Part shown: positions 26,548 through 33,480 of the stretch, piece after piece
Position numbering within the stretch: the first letter of the stretch is position 1
How the letters are laid out: every line of letters begins with the position of its first letter
Assembly (NCBI RefSeq): GCF_004341845.1
Contig: NZ_SLVB01000017.1
Location: 1 to 44,036, forward strand
Direction of reading: 5' to 3'
Source: Novosphingobium sp. PhB165
Lineage (GTDB): Bacteria > Pseudomonadota > Alphaproteobacteria > Sphingomonadales > Sphingomonadaceae
DNA length: 44,036 nt
Program-made: the position numbers and the translations under genes
Notes under the pieces: generated by a model
What the model saw: the letters and a program-made list of their open reading frames with translations, nothing else
Told to the model about the DNA's origin: nothing
Database searches by the model: none

Positions 26548-26910
26548 TCAGGTGGCGCGACGCTTGATATCCGCTAGAACTGCCTTAACGACGCTGTCAT
26601 TTTTGAGCGCAATTGTCCCCGCAATCACACCAACAAGGAGGGCAATAACAATTGCAATTGTATAAGCTAGGTCTGACTTTCCGAAAGACGTAGTTCCCAA
26701 ATTACCAAGGCCGCCTACGACGGTTGGCAGCAAGCTAAAGAAGGCGCCGATGCCTATACCGCATATTGCCAGAGGTATCGGGTTCGAGGCATTTGTCAGG
26801 CGCTCCAACTCACCCGCATCAACTCGATAGATGTAAATTGTTGGAGCCTCACCCTGTATGATCTGAACATCGATATCACTAGGAGAGTGAGCGGTATTAG
26901 CGGCCATCAT
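26548..26910 (-). CDS. Small protein with two membrane helices
   Basis: 120 residues. A polar start (about 1-42) with a beta-like TIYIYRVDAGELERLTN precedes two hydrophobic helices (about 46-68 and 82-103, ICGIGIGAFFSLLPTVVGG and IAIVIALLVGVIAGTIAL) and a basic tail. Its ATG overlaps the stop of the partner gene (ATGA), so the two are made together. The protein family is not recognised. Two-helix membrane proteins beside a soluble partner inside a defence island are often effectors, but that is inference. Confidence 0.6.
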   Translation of the reverse strand: MMAANTAHSPSDIDVQIIQGEAPTIYIYRVDAGELERLTNASNPIPLAICGIGIGAFFSLLPTVVGGLGNLGTTSFGKSDLAYTIAIVIALLVGVIAGTIALKNDSVVKAVLADIKRRAT

Positions 26911-27257
26911 CCGTTTGCCCCCAAGGTGAAGTTAAAAGCTACGGACTTGCCGTGAAAGTTCAGATCCTGACCGATGCCGCGAACTAGCAGCGTTAGATTG
27001 AGGGTTTGTCCGTTCAGGGTTCCGACGTTATTGAGCCAGAACATTGTGCCGAGAGCCGAGGTGGTGTCGCCGCGGACAAGCAGGCTGAGCCCAGTCGGAC
27101 CGCTCTGCTGCCACGATATTTTTGGTTCGCCTTCAGCTGGCGCAAAGGCGATCACAAATGACAAGTCCTGAACAGAAAGAGTGCAATCACGGTCACTCGG
27201 ACCGAGCAAAAGCTCCCCACCTTTGACGAGAACCCTCGCAGCAACCCGGTCATTCAT
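26907..27257 (-). CDS. DUF6864-like beta-rich protein
   Basis: 116 residues from the ATG at 27257, chosen for its strong TAGGAGAG site; a longer frame begins at 27341. The sequence is all strands with no helix-rich part. The segment SALGTMFWLNNVGTLNGQTL and the following LLVRGIG resemble what I recall of the DUF6864 family (LGTGTT, GTLNGR, then a short beta hairpin ending in a hydrophobic strand). The function of that family is unknown. It is cytoplasmic with no signal peptide. The pair is transcribed against both flanking defence systems. Confidence 0.55.
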   Translation of the reverse strand: MNDRVAARVLVKGGELLLGPSDRDCTLSVQDLSFVIAFAPAEGEPKISWQQSGPTGLSLLVRGDTTSALGTMFWLNNVGTLNGQTLNLTLLVRGIGQDLNFHGKSVAFNFTLGANG

Positions 27258-27818
27258 AAGCTCTCCTACGAAACTCACTGCCCCATAATCGGCAAGTGCG
27301 ACGTCTGCTATCAAAAAGCCGCGCTGTGCTATGCATGACACCTACTGAATGAGGATCGAAAGCGCCTCTCATTTGGAATGTCCGTAAAGTTGACGGCTCC
27401 GGAACGGCCCCTTTAACATTAAAATATTGAAATGCTGCCATTCGCCGGCTGGCAAGCTGGGCTGACGGGAACCGCCAGCATCAGGCGTTCAGTGAACAGA
27501 GCGGTATTCTTAAAACGAGGGCTCCGTCAAGGACGGCTCTCCAAGTTTCATGCTTTCGATAAATCTGGCGCTGTTGATAGTTAGCGTGAATACGGGACAC
27601 ATCACTTCGCAATTATCGCGTCAAGGAATCCGCCTGGAAATGCAGAAGCTGAATGGACAACAATGTCTTAAATTCAACGACGAACGCTTCCGCGATGGGC
27701 TTTTTTGTCCAACTTCCTGAGTGTGATCGTTATCACGCATTGCCGGGGCTGCCCCCCCTATGAACACCCCGCAATTGAGACTTAGGGGGCGGAATGCTGT
27801 CGAATCTGAGAAGCAACA
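27258..27818. other. Divergent promoter region between the small pair and qatA
   Basis: About 560 AT-richer bases without a supported gene, holding the promoters of both units. The clear element is the CRP-like site at 27722-27737. Confidence 0.45.
27722..27737. promoter_or_regulatory. CRP/FNR-like dyad upstream of qatA
   Basis: TGTGATCGTTATCACG fits TGTGA-N6-TCACA at 9 of 10 half-site positions, with GTGAT/ATCAC as perfect arms. It is 82 bases before the qatA start. A CRP-family protein is the natural candidate, but chance cannot be excluded. Confidence 0.45.
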
Positions 27819-29582
27819 ATGTGGAGTGACCGCGAAAGCAATGAGGATTTCCTGAATTTCACAGAGATTGCTGACCAGGTCGCGACGTTAACTTCACGTC
27901 GTGACATGCTTCCAGTATCAATAGGCGTATTTGGAACCTGGGGCACAGGCAAATCGACTGTCCTAAAGCTCGTTAAGGCAAGGCTCGAAATAGAAGATGC
28001 TCCGCCCCTCGTCATAGAGTTCGACGCGTGGCTTTATCAGGGCTTCGACGATGCCAAGGCTGCCTTGATGGAGGTCGTTGCTGATCGACTTCTCACGGCC
28101 GCAGCGCAAGACAAAGACTTGCTGGATAAAGTTAAGGCCTTTGCCGCTCGCGTGAACTACTTCCGTGCCATTGGCATGGTCGCCGATTTCGGGGTCGGCA
28201 TGGCATTCGGCGTCCCACCAGGCCTCCTGACCAAAGCCGGAAATGCCATATCGTCGATCGTGTCCGGTCATGCGAAGCCGGGCAACGCGGACGAGTTGAA
28301 GGAGATCGGAAAAGAGGCTGCGGAGGGCTGGTCCAAGCTCATCAAGCCGGAGAAGGCCAAGACGCCCCCGAAAGAAATCGAAGCATTCCGCAAAGAGTTC
28401 GCGGAAATTCTAGAAAAACTCGACCGGACGCTCGTCCTTTTTATCGACAATCTCGACCGATGTCTGCCGGATGTGGCCATCGGCACGCTAGAGGCAGTCC
28501 GCCTCTTCCTGTTCATGCCGCGGACCGCGTTCGTCGTCGCGGCTGACGAAGACATGATCCGGCATTCAGTCGCCAAGCACTTTCACGACCCAAACGGCCC
28601 CCATGTCCGAGACTATCTGGATAAGGTCATTCAGGTCCCGTTCCACGTGCCCCGTGTGGGTGTCGAAGATGTGCGCGCCTACATGTACTCGCTCTTCGTC
28701 CAGCAGATTGCGCCGGACGCGCTGTCGCGGGTCCAAGAGCGCCTGCTGACAGCGCTTCAACGCGGCTGGAAGGGCGAAACCTTCGCCGCCAACGAAATCG
28801 AGGAGATTGCAGGCAAGCCCGTTGGTCTCCTTGAAATGCTCGGAACTGCGGATCGCCTGGCAGGGATCCTTGCGACCGCGCCTCGCATCGAGGGTAATCC
28901 CCGCATCATCAAGCGCTTGCTAAACGCTGTAGTGATGCGCAGGGCACTCGCTCAATCCCGAAAAATGAATGTTGATTTGGCTACGCTTGCCAAACTTGCA
29001 ATCTTCGAGAGGGGCACGGATGCGGAGGCCACACAGGCGCTGTATTCCATGGTCATGGCCGGAGGTACGGACGCCGAACGTCTCATCGCGGCCAGCGAGG
29101 AATTCGACGAAGGGTTCCAACGCCCGCAGTCCCCCACCTCTTGGAAGGCGCACGAGGCATTCATAGAACAGTGGCGTTCCTTAGAACCACGCTTCAGGGA
29201 TCCAGACCTTCTACATCCAGCGCTGTTCCTTAGTCGAGACGTAATGGCGCCTTCGCATCGCCGGAACAAAACAGACGCAGTTGCACAAGCGATCGATGGC
29301 CTGCTTGGTGTCACTAGCCTCAACTCACCAACCGCTACAAGGATAATAGGCAGCCTCGGTAATGACGAGCGTGTGGCTGTCATGGAGGGCATTGTCTCAC
29401 GCCTGAGAGAAGGCGACTGGACAACGAAGCTTGGCGGCGTTCACGGCGCCCTTCTTCTTGGTGACGCTTCCGCAGAGGCGCGCCGCGTGCTCCAGGCACT
29501 CGTAACCGACATCGCATCGACCGAAATCCACACCGGGCTACGTTATGCACTGCGGCAGAAAAAGTATCTCGGAGAGGGCTAA
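27819..29582 (+). CDS. qatA: QatA, KAP-family P-loop ATPase
   Basis: 587 residues. Walker A is GTWGTGKST (residues 39-47) and Walker B is LVLFIDNLDRC (205-215), with the ID-DR pattern of KAP NTPases. Between them lies the family's long insert (about 65-200). It contains EFDAWLYQGF and a hydrophobic stretch at about 117-148 (GMVADFGVGMAFGVPPGLL) that in KAP proteins often forms membrane helices. The C-terminal third is helical. In the Qat anti-phage system this ATPase is one of four required proteins. The ATG precedes SDRESNEDFLNFTEIA, a normal KAP start. The stop overlaps the qatB start by one base. Confidence 0.9.
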   Translation: MWSDRESNEDFLNFTEIADQVATLTSRRDMLPVSIGVFGTWGTGKSTVLKLVKARLEIEDAPPLVIEFDAWLYQGFDDAKAALMEVVADRLLTAAAQDKDLLDKVKAFAARVNYFRAIGMVADFGVGMAFGVPPGLLTKAGNAISSIVSGHAKPGNADELKEIGKEAAEGWSKLIKPEKAKTPPKEIEAFRKEFAEILEKLDRTLVLFIDNLDRCLPDVAIGTLEAVRLFLFMPRTAFVVAADEDMIRHSVAKHFHDPNGPHVRDYLDKVIQVPFHVPRVGVEDVRAYMYSLFVQQIAPDALSRVQERLLTALQRGWKGETFAANEIEEIAGKPVGLLEMLGTADRLAGILATAPRIEGNPRIIKRLLNAVVMRRALAQSRKMNVDLATLAKLAIFERGTDAEATQALYSMVMAGGTDAERLIAASEEFDEGFQRPQSPTSWKAHEAFIEQWRSLEPRFRDPDLLHPALFLSRDVMAPSHRRNKTDAVAQAIDGLLGVTSLNSPTATRIIGSLGNDERVAVMEGIVSRLREGDWTTKLGGVHGALLLGDASAEARRVLQALVTDIASTEIHTGLRYALRQKKYLGEG

Positions 29583-30412
29583 TGGGTACTTCGCAATCGA
29601 AGCCGGGAACGCGCGGCGGCTCACCTCTCGTGCCCAGCTGGGCGGATCAAGATCCGGTCCCACCAAACCATGAACCAGATGGTCAGGACGACCAGGACGG
29701 ACAGGACAACGAAGGCCCGCCTGAGTATCCGCGTGCGATTGGGCCGGTTCTGCCGCCTTCGCCGTTTGGGCCGATGAAACGCGCCATGCGCGACTATCTC
29801 AGCACCGGCGACCGCGCGAGCGGCCGCCAGGCCCTCGGCCGGTATGCGCGCGCTATCGGAAGCGGCCGCGGTGCGACTCGTCACGCCCGCGCGGCTCGAA
29901 CCGGCGCCGGAGCAATCGCGGCGCTGGCGGCCGTAGCGAATGCCGGCGGCGAGTCGGTCGTTATCCACGGCTTTGACCTTGGCACACTTACCGGACGGCC
30001 CTTGGAAGAAGCGATAGGTGAGATAGTCGACCGGTTTTGCCCGCCAGGGATATTAGATGAGGACGTGATCCGGGCGGCAGTAGGAGATGCCCTCTTCGAG
30101 GCCCTCGGTGGCGACGAAACCTTTGAGATCGCGAAGATTACGGACCGCGTAGTTGTCGTGGCAACGTCTTGCTTCGTCGCGGAGATCGTGTTTGCCGCAA
30201 TGGCCATAGAGCAAGGGCAGGCGGCAAACAACGTGTCGCCGGATCTCGCGATACAACGGGAGAACGGGCTGCGTGATCTTGTGAGGGAAGTTTCTGACCA
30301 GATCGCTACTCCCATCATCCAACATGCTGGCGCTGCGCTGAATACAGAACGCCTGAGCGGGATTATTTCGCAAATCACCGCCGCCGTGGAAGGGGAGATG
30401 GCACAATGGTAA
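29582..30412 (+). CDS. qatB: QatB
   Basis: 276 residues. The N-terminal 70 are low-complexity and start with GTSQSKPGTRGGSPLVPSW, a Gly/Ser/Pro-rich opening typical of QatB proteins. An acidic DGQDDQDGQDN patch follows, then a helical body (about 70-276) with an Ala-rich segment (TGAGAIAALAAVANAGGES). No catalytic motif can be seen and the biochemical function is unknown. The family is required for Qat defence. It overlaps qatA by one base and qatC by seven, so the stoichiometry is likely set by coupled translation. Confidence 0.82.
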   Translation: MGTSQSKPGTRGGSPLVPSWADQDPVPPNHEPDGQDDQDGQDNEGPPEYPRAIGPVLPPSPFGPMKRAMRDYLSTGDRASGRQALGRYARAIGSGRGATRHARAARTGAGAIAALAAVANAGGESVVIHGFDLGTLTGRPLEEAIGEIVDRFCPPGILDEDVIRAAVGDALFEALGGDETFEIAKITDRVVVVATSCFVAEIVFAAMAIEQGQAANNVSPDLAIQRENGLRDLVREVSDQIATPIIQHAGAALNTERLSGIISQITAAVEGEMAQW

Positions 30413-31668
30413 ACCTGACGGTGCACGCAACGCCGGACCCTGCAGTAGCCGCCGCGGCACATGTGGGACCGGACGCTATAGGCGTCACACTTTTCGGCAT
30501 GGGAACGCCAGCGCTCCCCGGCTTGGGCGCGCAGCTCCCGCGCCTAATGGAGCGAGGGCTTCTTGGCCGGCCAAGCACTGCTGCTTGGGATTTCCTCGCG
30601 ATTGCTCTCAGTGCATTCGCCGCCGACCGCTTCGTCGTTAGGGCGAGCTCAGCAAACAGCTGGACCCGCGTAATTGGTCTAAAGGTCGCTTTAGTGGACC
30701 CGGCGCCGTGGCACCCGCTCGCGCTACGCATATCCACCGTCCTGCGGTTCCTAACTGGCGACATCTGGCATGTGTCGTTCACTGACGGCGGCTGCCCTGT
30801 TCCTAATGTGGCGCCAAAGCAGCACGATCGGCATGTGGTGTCGCTTTTCTCGGGGGGATTGGACAGTTTTCTGGGTGCGCTATGGCTAGACACCGGCAGG
30901 CGTAAGCCTTTTCTTGTCAGCCAGGGATCGCCAAAAGAAATCCATCCTCAGGTTACACTTGCGCAGGAGCTAGGCCTTACCCATCATCGATTTGAGGGGC
31001 GAGTGTCCGAACGTTGGCGCCAGCCTTATGAAGGGTCTACGCGAGCCCGTTCTATCTTGTTCTTTGGCTACGGCGTTGTCGCTGCAACCGCTGCTAACTT
31101 GCGGGATCTCTTGGTACCGGAAAACGCCCTCATCGCGATTAATCCACCGTTCACTCGGCGGCGAATGGGTTCACTTAGCACGCGCACAACACACCCACAT
31201 TTGATTGCTGAGTTGAATAGCATTTGGGCTGATGCTGGCGTCGACGTAACGCTCCAAAATCCATTCTTTCACTTGACTAAAGGCGAGATGCTAGCAAGTG
31301 CGCACCATACAAACCTCTCCCGACTGGCAAGTGCATCGTACTCATGCGGAAAGGGAAAGCGAGTGAACGGCCAGTGTGGTCGATGCGTGCCCTGCCTAAT
31401 TCGCAGAGCCTCGTTCGTTTTTGCAGGTGTCCAAGATGATACCAACTATCTGAACGATCTCGCCCTCGCCTCGCGAAACGACGATGTGCTCGCGGCGAGG
31501 CAAGCGGTCGCCCAGTTCAACCGTGCCTCACGCGACGATCTCGCGCGTTGGATCCGAAAAGCGGGGCCGTTGCCGGCGGACAAGCAGACTCGGGATGCGA
31601 CTATTGATGCCGTAGGTAGGGGGTTGGCGGAACTCGGAGAACTGTTCAAAACGATCAAATGGCTCTGA
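30406..31668 (+). CDS. qatC: QatC, QueC-like PP-loop enzyme
   Basis: 420 residues. An N-terminal extension of about 140 residues, absent from housekeeping QueC, precedes the PP-loop SGGLDS (149-154), which binds ATP to activate a carboxylate. Near the C-terminus, Cys314, Cys324, Cys327 and Cys330 (SYSCGKGKRVNGQCGRCVPC) form the zinc site seen in QueC, the 7-cyano-7-deazaguanine synthase. The deazaguanine-type chemistry in Qat probably acts on a protein or nucleic acid rather than on queuosine. No other queuosine genes lie nearby. The stop overlaps qatD by ten bases. Confidence 0.9.
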   Translation: MVNLTVHATPDPAVAAAAHVGPDAIGVTLFGMGTPALPGLGAQLPRLMERGLLGRPSTAAWDFLAIALSAFAADRFVVRASSANSWTRVIGLKVALVDPAPWHPLALRISTVLRFLTGDIWHVSFTDGGCPVPNVAPKQHDRHVVSLFSGGLDSFLGALWLDTGRRKPFLVSQGSPKEIHPQVTLAQELGLTHHRFEGRVSERWRQPYEGSTRARSILFFGYGVVAATAANLRDLLVPENALIAINPPFTRRRMGSLSTRTTHPHLIAELNSIWADAGVDVTLQNPFFHLTKGEMLASAHHTNLSRLASASYSCGKGKRVNGQCGRCVPCLIRRASFVFAGVQDDTNYLNDLALASRNDDVLAARQAVAQFNRASRDDLARWIRKAGPLPADKQTRDATIDAVGRGLAELGELFKTIKWL

Positions 31669-32432
31669 TCGACTTCCACTGTCACCTTGATCTCTACCCC
31701 GACCCAGCCGCGACGGCGCAAAAGGCGGACGACGAAGGCGTTTACGTACTCTCTGTTACCACAACTCCCACAGCCTTCGTCGGGACTGCCGCGCTTGCGA
31801 GACCCGGTAGCAGAATCCGAACCGCTCTCGGTCTTCATCCTGAGCTCGCAGCTCTCCGCCGTCACGAACTGGTTCTCTTCAAAGAGCTTCTTCCAAAAGT
31901 GGACTACGTCGGCGAAGTCGGCCTGGATGGCTCTAAACCGCATAAGAGCACACTAAATATTCAGGCGGAGGTGCTCCACGAGATACTTGACTTGTGCGCT
32001 GCATCAGGGGGACGCACCATATCTCTTCACAGCCGAGGCGCCTCCGAGATGTTGCTAGATATGCTCGAGTTTGAGCCGCGCGCCGGACGCTTTGTGCTTC
32101 ACTGGTTCTCTACAGGACAAATGACAATTGAGAGAGCATCGCGCCTTGGGTGTTGGTTTTCTGTAGGGTCGTCTATGCTCTTGAGCAAATCTGGACGCGA
32201 GGCAGTTTCCGCCATGCCGCGGGACCGCATCCTTCCGGAGACTGACGGCCCTTTTGCAATGCATAACGGAATAGTCCGCGAGCCTGGCGATCAAGGGCGA
32301 GTTTACCAGGCCGTGGCTGAGCTCTGGGGTTGCGGCTCTGCCGAGGTGGAGGCTACCATGACCCGAAACTTCCGGCGCCTTGTGGAGGCTAGCCAGCGGA
32401 ACTCGCAGGAACGATTGCCATCAAATACATAA
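31659..32432 (+). CDS. qatD: QatD, TatD-family metal-dependent hydrolase
   Basis: 257 residues forming a TIM barrel with the TatD metal ligands: His7-x-His9 (IDFHCHLD), a glutamate in YVGEVGLDG (about 91), histidines in ISLHSRG (about 127) and LHWFSTG (about 147), and an aspartate in LPETDGPF (about 195). TatD proteins are DNases or hydrolases. In Qat the enzyme is the fourth essential component. It is slightly short and lacks C-terminal extras. It ends the operon, followed by about 300 bases without genes. Confidence 0.9.
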   Translation: MALIDFHCHLDLYPDPAATAQKADDEGVYVLSVTTTPTAFVGTAALARPGSRIRTALGLHPELAALRRHELVLFKELLPKVDYVGEVGLDGSKPHKSTLNIQAEVLHEILDLCAASGGRTISLHSRGASEMLLDMLEFEPRAGRFVLHWFSTGQMTIERASRLGCWFSVGSSMLLSKSGREAVSAMPRDRILPETDGPFAMHNGIVREPGDQGRVYQAVAELWGCGSAEVEATMTRNFRRLVEASQRNSQERLPSNT

Positions 32433-32751
32433 CCCAAAACTTAACGGCTCCGGAGCCAAGACGGCCGGACGCCGAGGACGTTTGCCACCCCAATTGAGAT
32501 CAACGGAAGTGACGGAATAATAGTATCTAAAAAAGCGCCAGCCGATGCCTCACGAATATCTTGATTGCATGGTAAATCTTAATACTTAGCACTCTGCGAC
32601 ACCTCGGATTAAAGTCGCTTCCGGCCACCGAGGCGATTTTGGCGAATGCCATCTTCGGGCGATCTCCACGTGATAGGCGCAGCCCGAGATTTCAGACCTT
32701 ACAGTCAACGGCGACTGCCGATCACGCGAAATGAATGGCCGACGCGACACC
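32433..32751. other. Right border of the defence island, no gene
   Basis: About 320 bases with no supported frame. GGCTCCGGAGCC soon after the qatD stop is self-complementary but too short to call a terminator. The next sequence is a truncated TBDR, so the border is a rearranged junction. Confidence 0.4.
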
Positions 32752-33157
32752 CTACTCCAAAGCGAGCGCGCTAAAGCCTGAACGAACGTCCGCTCCTGCC
32801 AGCTGCCGCCCCGGAAGCGGAATAACCGGATCGTCCGACGGAGATGTCGTCTGCACCCGGACGCCCGGCGTCTCGCTCACCAGCATGGCGATGTTGCCAG
32901 GACGCATTAGGAGCTTTTCCTCGATCTCCTCGCGGTCGAGTATGTCCACCCGGAACGGTTCATCCTGCACCCGCCGGCCGCTACGCGTCGCCTGGACGAC
33001 AATCTCGGTGTCCTCGCCCGCTCCATCATCGCCGTCAGCTGTTTGGCCTGTGCCGCAGAGCAATCGAAGATGCCATTGCCAATGCGACGACGGTGCTTTG
33101 CCGTGCCCCGATAACTCCCTTGAAACTCAAAATTAGCCCCTGCCTCAGTGTGCCCAT
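32752..33157 (-). pseudogene. Truncated, frameshifted TonB-dependent receptor
   Basis: From ATG 33157 a signal-peptide-like start is read (FKGVIGARQSTVVALAMASS), but that frame stops. A second frame then gives a TBDR plug start, EIVVQATRSGRRVQDEPFRV and MLVSETPGVRVQTTSPS, and breaks off where normal receptors continue with GG-ANVR-QGLRGR. The remaining about 600 residues are absent. The frame instead runs into an 84-bp dispersed repeat and stops. The plug type is the one found near heavy-metal resistance genes, which fits the MerR-type promoter upstream. Confidence 0.75.
32755..32838. repeat. 84-bp dispersed repeat, copy 1
   Basis: About 88% identical to 41576-41659 in the same orientation. 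It shares an exact run at its centre (GCTAAAGCCTGAACGAACGTCC) and the end TCCGA, with two one-base indels. It forms the breakpoint of the truncated TBDR. Confidence 0.7.
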
Positions 33158-33186
33158 GCATTCACACGGCGCGTCAGTGAGATAGG

Positions 33187-33217
33187 CCCTTACCGCCTGT
33201 AGTTGCTACAGGGTCAA
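33187..33217 (-). promoter_or_regulatory. MerR-family promoter
   Basis: On the minus strand, -35 TTGACC (33217-33212) and -10 TAAGGG (33192-33187) are separated by 19 bp. Between them lies the dyad CCTGTAG-CAA-CTACAGG (33212-33196). An over-long spacer with a centred dyad is the hallmark of MerR-class promoters, and the layout is the same as in the mer promoter. It points at the dead TBDR 30 bases downstream. No MerR gene is present in the 260 bases on the other side. Confidence 0.7.
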
Positions 33218-33480
33218 GCGTTTAAACGGTTGTCTTGTCGATGATAGCTTTGAGACGCGATGGCGATTGCTGTTGCGCCGCGTGTGGCCGTATCAGCAAT
33301 CAGTACGGTTACGGGAGTCGATGCTGATACCAGCGTCGGGATCGGCCAACTCATCACCGGTTACAAGCTGCAGCCCTAAAAGTCAGCTACGCGGCCATTC
33401 AAGCCGTTCGACAGCGATTTTGCCGCGCCTGGAAGCGGAAACACGGAAGGGAATGTTAGTCCGCAGCAAGGACAACGCCC

